A stretch of 29,907 nt of DNA, taken from CAYJPA01 sp964371945 (GTDB lineage: Bacteria; Chloroflexota; Chloroflexia; Thermomicrobiales; UBA6265). The notes beneath the pieces were generated by a model. The model made no database searches, had not been told where the DNA came from, and saw only the letters and a list, made by a program, of their open reading frames with translations. The position numbers were made by a program, and so were the translations under genes. Location of the stretch: NCBI GenBank assembly GCA_964371945.1, contig CAYJPA010000077.1, positions 1-29,907 on the forward strand, given 5' to 3'. Positions 24,226 through 29,907 of the stretch are shown piece by piece (position 1 is the first letter of the stretch; every line of letters begins with the position of its first letter).

Positions 24226-25014
24226 GTGACGCCGACAGAAGTGCAGTTCGATTACGTTCGAGTTTCACCGGTTTCGCCAAACACTCATATCCCCGGTCGA
24301 CTCTCAGTCGTTCTTCCCGCACATAATGAAGAGGCAAACATCGAGATCGTCGTCGAGCGAGCTCTCGAAGTGCTGCCCGGCTTCGTCGATGACTTCGAAG
24401 TCGTGGTTGTCAACGATGGCAGTCGTGATCGCACCCCGCGGATCATCGATGAGCTTGGAAAGAAGGATGCGCGGGTCAAGCCGGTCCATCACAAGGTCAA
24501 CCGGGGCTACGGCGCTGCCTTAACGAGCGGCTTCCAAGCGACAACCGGTGATTACGTCATGTTCATGGACGCCGACCGCCAATTCGACATCGCGGACATC
24601 GCGCTTCTCGCGCCATTCGTGCAGCGATTCGACATCGTTGCCGGTTTCAGAATGCAGCGAAACGATCCATTTCACCGAAAACTCTTCGCCGAGACATTCA
24701 ATGTGGTCGTGCGCATTCTGTTCGGCGTTCACCTGCGGGACATCGACTGCGCCTTCAAGATCTTTCGCGGAGACATGCTCCGGTCGATCACGCTGACGGC
24801 TCCGGGCGCATTGATCAACACCGAAATGCAGGCCAAGTTGCGACGACAGGGCGCCACGCTCGAGCAGATCGGCGTGCATCATTACCCGCGTGTCGCCGGG
24901 ACCGCGACCGGCGGCAGTTTCAGGGTCATCCTGCGCGCAATGCGCGAGACCGTTTTTCTGTGGTGGCGAATGCGGTCGTACGTGCCGCCAACGATTCCAT
25001 CGAACAGGCGCTAG
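24226..25014 (+). CDS. Glycosyltransferase family 2, polyprenyl-phosphate-sugar-synthase-like
   Basis: The GT-A fold is clear: LSVVLPAHNEEANI near residue 25, VVVNDGSRDRTP, the DxD-type MFMDADRQFD (about 107-116), and DIDCAFKIFRGDML. The last segment FLWWRMRSYVPP is amphipathic, and no trailing membrane domain is present. The closest recognisable type is dolichyl/undecaprenyl-phosphate mannose or glucose synthase. The donor sugar is unknown. The GTG start abuts the VanW stop, with GAGG upstream, so coupled expression and a role in envelope glycan synthesis are likely. Confidence 0.92.
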   Translation: MTPTEVQFDYVRVSPVSPNTHIPGRLSVVLPAHNEEANIEIVVERALEVLPGFVDDFEVVVVNDGSRDRTPRIIDELGKKDARVKPVHHKVNRGYGAALTSGFQATTGDYVMFMDADRQFDIADIALLAPFVQRFDIVAGFRMQRNDPFHRKLFAETFNVVVRILFGVHLRDIDCAFKIFRGDMLRSITLTAPGALINTEMQAKLRRQGATLEQIGVHHYPRVAGTATGGSFRVILRAMRETVFLWWRMRSYVPPTIPSNRR

Positions 25015-25037
25015 CGAGTTCTCCACACCGGGGGAAG

Positions 25038-26465
25038 TTACGCTGCCCGGCGCGGCCGGTTGCGCTGTCGCAGATCGCGACCAACGTCGCTCAATGTCAA
25101 TGCCGGAATCACGGGCCGGCCAAGCTCACTGCTGACATCGGCGATCGTCAGGTCGTCCAGGAGCGTGTGCGTGCGGTCGGAGATCATCCGGCCCGAGATG
25201 TAGAGAGGCTTCCCGGTCCCATTCCTTGGGACCGCGCGAAGTAAATCCGATCCGGCCAGCAGACCCGAGACGTTGATTTCCGATCCGAAGTAGCCGTTCT
25301 CGATCACAACCACTTCCAGATTCGAACTGGTGTGGCGGTTGAACTGATCGACGTGTTTCCGCATCGACGGACCGATCAACGTCGCGCAGGCAATCGTTGC
25401 TTCGACACCGGCAAGGCCGCCTTGCTTCGAGCGACTGAGATAGGTCCCTAGGTTTTCGATGAAATGCCTCGTGACACCGATGCCATCTTCGATCTGCGGA
25501 TAGCCATCGTAGATTTCTGCCGGCGGCACTTCCTGGCCCGTCATCAGGTAGAACTCGTCACCGAGGTGAAAAAAGGTCGAGCCACGTTCCGCGCGAAACT
25601 TGGCTTGCCAACGCTCGGCCTGCTCGATCACCGCTTCCGCCTCGTGCCGTTCGTATCTTCTGACTGAAATTTGCTTGCCGGGCAACAAGCGCATGCAGGT
25701 TCGCGAAAGACGCATCTGCTTGCTCTGGCGTTCGAGTCCGTGCTTCGTCAAACCGACTGGAACGCCGGCGATCGAGAGACATCGCTTGAATGCCGCCAGT
25801 TCCCGAATACTGCGATCCATCTCCCCGCGGTCATTGACGTCGGGACAGAGCACAAGCTGGGCGTGGAAATCGACACCCGCGCGCTCCAGCCTACTCAGAT
25901 CCGCGTGGATGTTGCCGCCTTTGGGATTCCCGACCAGCGCCACTCGCAATTCAGGATTCATGGCATGCACCGACACGTGCATTGGACTAACGCGCTGCTC
26001 CTCGATCCGGAGCCAATCCTCGTCGCTCAGGTTCGTCAGCGTGACGAAACTGCCGTAGAGCATCGAGTACCTGTAGTCGTCATCCATGACATAGAGAGAC
26101 TTCCGCATGCCCTTGGGAATCTGCTTGATGAAACAGAAGGGACAGGCGTTCTCGCATATGCGAACTCCGTCGAAGGTCGGATCGGCGAAGGTGATCCCCC
26201 AATACTCGTCGCCATCGAGCTGTAGTTCGAATCGTTTCTGCTCGCCGTCCCGTACGATCTCGAAGATAGCCTGCTCGGATTGAGCGTGGAATTGAAAATC
26301 GAGCGCATCCATGACCGGGCGGTCGTTGACCGAAACGATTCGATCACCGGGGCGCAATCCTAAGTCTGCTCCGAGCGAACCCTGAGCGACGGCATCGATC
26401 AGGCCCGGTGCATCCGGCGCAAGATCGACCCGGCGATGTGAAAGCGTACTGAGAATCGGAGCCAT
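25038..26465 (-). CDS. DUF512 radical-SAM-like Fe-S protein with N-terminal PDZ
   Basis: The 475 residues start with a PDZ-like segment (about 15-65, with GSLGADLGLRPGDRIVSVND). A cysteine cluster CENACPFC (about 103-110) fits a 4Fe-4S radical-SAM site, and a DUF512 domain fills the C-terminal half (about 270-460). Members of this conserved family occur widely in Firmicutes, Chloroflexi and Cyanobacteria, and no reaction is firmly assigned. The ATG at 26465 has a poor ribosome-binding site, but the PDZ starts soon after it. It converges on the GT2 gene with a 23-bp gap. Confidence 0.9.
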   Translation of the reverse strand: MAPILSTLSHRRVDLAPDAPGLIDAVAQGSLGADLGLRPGDRIVSVNDRPVMDALDFQFHAQSEQAIFEIVRDGEQKRFELQLDGDEYWGITFADPTFDGVRICENACPFCFIKQIPKGMRKSLYVMDDDYRYSMLYGSFVTLTNLSDEDWLRIEEQRVSPMHVSVHAMNPELRVALVGNPKGGNIHADLSRLERAGVDFHAQLVLCPDVNDRGEMDRSIRELAAFKRCLSIAGVPVGLTKHGLERQSKQMRLSRTCMRLLPGKQISVRRYERHEAEAVIEQAERWQAKFRAERGSTFFHLGDEFYLMTGQEVPPAEIYDGYPQIEDGIGVTRHFIENLGTYLSRSKQGGLAGVEATIACATLIGPSMRKHVDQFNRHTSSNLEVVVIENGYFGSEINVSGLLAGSDLLRAVPRNGTGKPLYISGRMISDRTHTLLDDLTIADVSSELGRPVIPALTLSDVGRDLRQRNRPRRAA

Positions 26466-26602
26466 GTGGATCGTGCTCGCCGGCGTGCGGCGCTCCTAAA
26501 CGTGTTGGGGGCGAACAATCGAAGCACTCGACAGCAGCAAAGCGCGGCCGGGTCAAACCGCACGAGTCTACCATGTAGCTACTAGTTGGCCCGGTGCAGA
26601 AC

Positions 26603-26631
26603 GAGGCAGTAAAGCGCGATCACGCTATACT
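26603..26631 (+). promoter_or_regulatory. Candidate promoter of the Phd/PIN locus
   Basis: TATACT at 26626-26631 is 17 bp downstream of GAGGCA (26603-26608), a -35 that keeps only half of the consensus. It is 50 bp from the antitoxin ATG, which leaves room for autoregulation by Phd. The remaining 26466-26602 gap shows no gene, but it does contain a single GTAGCTACTAG (26575-26585) resembling units of array A. Confidence 0.4.
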
Positions 26632-26681
26632 GCGCATGAAACAGCCGTCATTGTACGAATCTGCCGACTGCGAGGTTCTTT

Positions 26682-27014
26682 ATGAAGATGCAAACTCCAG
26701 CGACCGAAACACTCAAAATCTCGGATGTACGGGGTCAATTGAATACACTCGTCAACCGGATCTATCGCGAACAAACGAGAATCGTGGTCGAGAAGAGCGG
26801 AATTCCGGTAGCCGCCCTCGTTTCGGTCCAAGATCTCGAACGTCTACGAGATCTTGACCTTCGGATGCTCGAGCGGGCCGAAGTCATTAATCAAATGAGA
26901 GAGGCATTCAAGGACGTCTCGCCCGAGGAACTTGAACAGGAGGCAGAAAAAGCAGTGGCCGAGGTTCGCGCCGAGATGCGGGCCGAACGTGAACTGCTGG
27001 CCGCAACCCGGTGA
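26682..27014 (+). CDS. Phd/YefM-family antitoxin
   Basis: The 110-residue protein has the Phd fold: ISDVRGQLNTLVNRIYREQTR, broken here at the helix end, then IVVEKSGIPVAALVSVQDLERL, matching the DNA-binding N-terminal half (about 12-62). A long charged C-terminal helix (about 65-110) is longer than in short Phd proteins and would wrap the toxin. GAGG precedes the ATG. Its TGA overlaps the GTG of the PIN gene (GTGA), the usual coupled antitoxin-toxin order. Confidence 0.9.
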   Translation: MKMQTPATETLKISDVRGQLNTLVNRIYREQTRIVVEKSGIPVAALVSVQDLERLRDLDLRMLERAEVINQMREAFKDVSPEELEQEAEKAVAEVRAEMRAERELLAATR

Positions 27015-27475
27015 TCAAAGCGCTGCTCGACCCAAATGTCATCGTTGCAGCATTTCCTGCCAGGTACGGCACTCTGGCGGAGATCACTCAACACTGGACA
27101 CAAGCACACTTCGAAATGGCGGTCTCCGAGCACTTGCTGGGAGAGGTCAGACGTGCCTGATCCAAACCCTATTGGGCCGGCCGCTTCACGAAAGTCGAGG
27201 TTGACCTGGCATTGATTAGGATTCGAGAAGGCGGGCGATTTCCTCTTCCACAAACAAACATCAAGGGTGTGGCCACTCATTTAGAGGATGATCTTGTGTT
27301 GTCGCTTGCGGTCGATGCTGCGGCAGAATATCTCGTGACGGGTGATCGAGGTCTGTTGAGTGTCGAAAGGACTTACGGCGTCGAAATCGTTACCCCGCTT
27401 CAGTTTCTCGGCATCTTGAACGCCAAGTGGGAGCCCGGTTACCGACCAGACGAAGACTCTGACGCGGGCGCTTGA
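27011..27475 (+). pseudogene. PIN-domain toxin interrupted by an in-frame TGA
   Basis: A single reading frame from GTG 27011 encodes both halves of a PIN domain (about 154 codons) but has a TGA at codon 50 (27158-27160). Before the stop are IKALLDPNVIVAA (with the first catalytic Asp; DTN has become DPN) and FEMAVSEHLLGEVRRA. After it come SKPYWAGRF, HLEDDLVLSLAVDAAAEYLVTGDRGLL and the C-terminal helix. The homology register is kept across the stop, so this looks like a point nonsense change, not a frameshift. TGA is a normal stop elsewhere in the window. An assembly error or rare readthrough are alternatives. The 3' end overlaps prmA by 37 bp. Confidence 0.8.
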
Positions 27476-28389
27476 TAGGTCAGACCGACCCAGTCTTCAA
27501 TTTGATCACGCTTGATCAAGCGAAAACCGCGCGGTTCATAGGCTTCGCGCACGAACGCTTCGCGACTGTCAATCACACCTGCAAGCACCAGGACGCCGCC
27601 GGGTTTCACCGATGCAGTCAATCCTTTGACCAGCTCGATCAGAACGCGCGAGATGATATTTGCGAGCACGATGTCGTACGGCCCCACGAACGGACCATCC
27701 GGGGTAACAGAGCCCTCGGCAACCCGAATGAGCGCGCTGACGCCGTTCCTCTCCACGTTCTCGCGGGCCGATCGTACTGCCACCGGTTCGATATCGACCG
27801 CGTCGACAGCGCTCGCCCCGAGTTTTGCGGCCGAAATCGCCAGAATCCCTGAGCCCGTTCCGACATCGAACACCGTGTCACCGGGTTTGATAGTCTCCTC
27901 CAACCCCATCAAGCAGAGTCGACTGGAAGGATGGGTGCCTGTTCCAAAGGCCATGCCTGGGTCGAGAACAACGACGACCTCATCGTCGGACGCCGGAACA
28001 TACTCATGCCAGGGCGGTGCGATAACAACATTGTGACCCGCGCGAAGTGGTCGGTAATGCTCTTTCCAAGCGTTAGCCCAGTCCTCTTCCTGGCGTTCAC
28101 TAACCTGGAGCTCGCCGACCTGCCGCATTCGACCCAGGTGCCAGAGCGCCTGGCGAATGTCGTCCAGCGTTCCCGGGCGAACATCGGCGGCGGCCACGAA
28201 CGTCCGTACCCAGACTGGTCGTGTGTAGTCGACCGCCAGGTTGTCACCGTCCTGATCCTGGGTGAACGGTTCTTCGATGGCCACGCCTTCGTTGTAGCCG
28301 TATTGCGCGAAGAGCTCGGTTACAGGCTCAACCGCTTCGTGATCGACCTCGACCGCCAGTTCCAACCACGCATTCGTCGCTTCCGTCAC
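27439..28389 (-). CDS. prmA: Ribosomal protein L11 methyltransferase
   Basis: PrmA trimethylates ribosomal protein L11 using SAM. The 316 residues have an N-terminal L11-recognition domain (about 1-100), a linker, and the methyltransferase core with AFGTGTHPSSRLCL, VFDVGTGSGILAI (SAM-binding), VDAVDIEPVAV and the catalytic-site-like VLANIISRVLI. The GTG start overlaps the stop of the upstream nucleotidyltransferase gene by 4 bp (GTGA), so expression is coupled. The C-terminus reads through the region complementary to the end of the PIN toxin frame. Confidence 0.95.
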   Translation of the reverse strand: MTEATNAWLELAVEVDHEAVEPVTELFAQYGYNEGVAIEEPFTQDQDGDNLAVDYTRPVWVRTFVAAADVRPGTLDDIRQALWHLGRMRQVGELQVSERQEEDWANAWKEHYRPLRAGHNVVIAPPWHEYVPASDDEVVVVLDPGMAFGTGTHPSSRLCLMGLEETIKPGDTVFDVGTGSGILAISAAKLGASAVDAVDIEPVAVRSARENVERNGVSALIRVAEGSVTPDGPFVGPYDIVLANIISRVLIELVKGLTASVKPGGVLVLAGVIDSREAFVREAYEPRGFRLIKRDQIEDWVGLTYQAPASESSSGR

Positions 28390-29360
28390 AGATTCACCAC
28401 GCTTACATCGCCAATGTTCAAACTTGCAGCCGAACCCGAAACCTGGGCGCGCTGGCCGATGAGTGAATGTTCGACCATCGCGTTTTCGACCTTCGCGCCC
28501 TCATCCAGAATCGAATCGCGCACGATCGCGTCGCGCACGATCGCACCCGCGCTGATGCTCGCATACGGTCCGATCACGGATCGCTCCAGAATCGCACTCG
28601 GGTCAATTGCGCACGGTTCGATCACCACCGAATCGCCGGCGAGGCGCGCGCCTTCGCCGTAGCCGCTCAAGAGAATCCTGTTGGTACTCAACAACGCCTC
28701 GGAGCTCCCGCAGTCTTCCCAGAGCGTAACCGGCGCGGGCACAACCCTCTTGCCGGCGTCAATCATCAACTGAATTGCGTCGGCAATGAAATACTCGTTC
28801 TTGAGCGAAATGCCGCGCTCCATCTGCACTTCGATCGCCGAATAGAGATCGGGGACATTCCGGAAATAGTAGATTCCGATTACCGCGAGTCGCGAGACGA
28901 GCTCCTTGGGCTTTTCGACGAGCTTGACAATCCGCCCGTTCTCGACCACCGCGATACCCAGTTGCGACGGGTCTTCCACTTCCTTCGTGAACATCACGAC
29001 ATCGGCGTCCGTCGAGGCGAGTCCGCTGAAATCAGCCTCGAACAGCATGTCTGGAAAGAGCACGAGCGCATCTTTGATGCCGAGATCCCGGGTTCGAAGA
29101 ATCGCGTCGGTTTGACCACGCATTTCTGGTTGCACCACGAGCTCGACCGGAATAGCGATGTTCTTTCTTGCCCATTCGGCCATGTAATCGCCGAGAAAGC
29201 CGGTGATGAAGATGATGCGAGACGGGTTGAGGGGCATCACCCGGTCTAGGACGTGTGAGAGCATCGGTTTACCAGCCAGCGCGACCAGCGGCTTTGGTTT
29301 GCTCCACGTATGCGGGCGTAGTCTAGTGCCAAACCCCGCGACCGGAAAAATGATGTCCAC
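28386..29360 (-). CDS. Sugar-phosphate nucleotidyltransferase (RmlA/GlmU-like)
   Basis: The N-terminal nucleotidyltransferase domain (about 1-235) has PVAGFGTRLRPHTWSKPKPL (residues 6-25, with the G-x-G-T-R-L-x-P-x-T and K-P signature), then FPDMLFEAD and VEKPKEL. A C-terminal left-handed beta-helix (about 240-320) carries repeats such as VIEPCAIDP and AIVRDAIVRDSIL. Such enzymes make dTDP-, UDP- or GDP-sugars from sugar-1-phosphates; which sugar is not certain. The GTG start has GGAGG at 6-nt spacing. It is coupled to prmA with no functional link apparent. Confidence 0.92.
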   Translation of the reverse strand: MDIIFPVAGFGTRLRPHTWSKPKPLVALAGKPMLSHVLDRVMPLNPSRIIFITGFLGDYMAEWARKNIAIPVELVVQPEMRGQTDAILRTRDLGIKDALVLFPDMLFEADFSGLASTDADVVMFTKEVEDPSQLGIAVVENGRIVKLVEKPKELVSRLAVIGIYYFRNVPDLYSAIEVQMERGISLKNEYFIADAIQLMIDAGKRVVPAPVTLWEDCGSSEALLSTNRILLSGYGEGARLAGDSVVIEPCAIDPSAILERSVIGPYASISAGAIVRDAIVRDSILDEGAKVENAMVEHSLIGQRAQVSGSAASLNIGDVSVVNL

Positions 29361-29487
29361 GTTCGTCCTCCACCTTCACCACGATCGCACACACAACACG
29401 GGTCTGCATCACGAGGCGCCGGTACAATCTACCATCCGGCACGTACGGTCGGAGTCGAGCTCCAGCGAGGAAGCGCAAGGAAGAGCG

Positions 29488-29715
29488 ATGCCATCGATCG
29501 GCTTGAGTTTTGAGGAGATGCAGCGCGAGATCGAAGCCCGGATGACTCGGTTGGACGAGGCGCAGGACGATGCTGATCAACTTGGGCAGTACGCCGGCTT
29601 GCTCCGGACATCGGCGTTGATAGCTTTTCAGCGCGCGGCCGAATTGATCGATGTAAACAACCACCGTATCGAGCAGCAGCTCAACGCCGCGGGGATTGTG
29701 CTTTCAGGGAAATGA
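29488..29715 (+). CDS. Small hypothetical protein, 75 residues, coiled-coil-like
   Basis: AAGGA precedes ATG 29488. The protein has a long charged helix (EEMQREIEARMTRLDEAQ, about 9-26), then AGLLRTSALIAFQRAAEL and INHR-like polar residues, and is entirely helical in appearance. I do not recognise a family. The open frame upstream to 29203 lies antisense to the nucleotidyltransferase gene and is not taken as coding. TACAAT at 29423-29428 is a possible -10 hexamer with no good -35. Confidence rests on the ribosome-binding site and composition only. Confidence 0.6.
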   Translation: MPSIGLSFEEMQREIEARMTRLDEAQDDADQLGQYAGLLRTSALIAFQRAAELIDVNNHRIEQQLNAAGIVLSGK

Positions 29716-29723
29716 GCCGCGTA

Positions 29724-29741
29724 ACCGCCCGGGCCGGCGGT
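29724..29741. other. GC-rich hairpin between the orphan gene and tRNA-Glu
   Basis: ACCGCC (29724-29729) pairs with GGCGGT (29736-29741) around CGGGCC. It touches the 3' end of tRNA-Glu and lies 9 bp past the orphan gene stop. With no T-tract on either strand it is a weak terminator candidate for either gene. Confidence 0.3.
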
Positions 29742-29814
29742 ACCTCCAACCGGATTCGAACCGGTGATCTTCACCTTGAAAGGGTGACGTCCTAGGCCGC
29801 TAGACTATGGAGGC
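29741..29814 (-). tRNA. tRNA-Glu (anticodon UUC)
   Basis: The acceptor stem GCCTCCA/TGGAGGT closes with one G-U pair. The anticodon stem TCACC/GGTGA holds loop CTTTCAA, giving anticodon UUC. The T arm is ACCGG-TTCGAAT-CCGGT. The discriminator is A and CCA is not encoded. Its promoter would lie to the right; 29815-29907 shows only a short CGGGG/CCCCG hairpin and no gene. Confidence 0.95.
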
Positions 29815-29907
29815 ACTCGGGGAAATTTACCCCGCTCGGCGACCATATGTCAACGCACCCATAACCCGGCGAAGGCTCCCACTACCGCGCTCGCTGTCGC
29901 ACAGGAC

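Noticed and set aside
27158..27160. TGA in the PIN gene as selenocysteine or a Trp codon
   Set aside because: PIN toxins are not selenoproteins, no SECIS-like hairpin was identified, and TGA ends many intact genes in this window.
28467..29249. 260-codon open frame antisense to the nucleotidyltransferase gene
   Set aside because: It is a codon-bias shadow with low-complexity Arg/His/Asp content and no domain signature; the minus-strand protein is unambiguous.

Overview
The window is GC-rich, gene-dense bacterial chromosome. No rRNA gene, phage, insertion sequence or CRISPR array is visible. The gene set points to a monoderm-like member of the Chloroflexota, with Thermomicrobia-like bacteria my best guess: a VanW/peptidoglycan-binding protein, a DUF512 radical-SAM protein, FhaA/FhaB-type FHA proteins, a membrane-anchored PP2C phosphatase, an LppX/LprG-family protein paired with a DHA2 exporter, a T-box controlled pheST, and many GTG/TTG starts. 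This is inferred from family content by eye, not from a tree.

Layout. 1-690: a three-tRNA minus-strand operon, Thr(UGU)-Tyr(GUA)-Thr(GGU), with a strong promoter whose -35 lies in a perfect inverted repeat. 690-5086: a catabolic block with a FAD oxidoreductase (+), a Gfo/Idh/MocA dehydrogenase and ThuA-like protein pair (-), and an NAD-type isocitrate dehydrogenase (-). Three degenerate heptamer arrays (GCTNNNN, period exactly 7) sit at the ends of these genes and contain their stop codons. 5242-8890: glycolysis (gpmI +, eno -) with a DUF433/DUF5615 toxin-antitoxin pair downstream of eno. 8891-12978: a long T-box leader, then pheS-pheT. 12999-16746: hisD (+) meets a tight minus-strand run of PP2C phosphatase, amidohydrolase and ruvA.

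16935-19251: an LprG-like secreted protein and a 14-helix MFS exporter, laid out like the mycobacterial lprG-P55 lipid-export operon, converging on rpe (-). 19996-25014: a duplicated membrane protein of unknown function, then FhaA-like, FhaB-like, VanW-family and GT2 genes on the plus strand, probably envelope biogenesis under phospho-signalling. 25038-29814: a DUF512 radical-SAM protein (-), a Phd-type antitoxin with a PIN toxin gene interrupted by an in-frame TGA, prmA and a sugar-nucleotidyltransferase overlapping by 4 bp (-), a 75-residue orphan (+), and tRNA-Glu (-).

Most of the window is housekeeping. The parts most worth a second look are the heptamer arrays, the enlarged T-box leader carrying a palindromic repeat, the LprG-P55-like pair without a lipobox, the internally duplicated membrane protein, and the interrupted PIN toxin.
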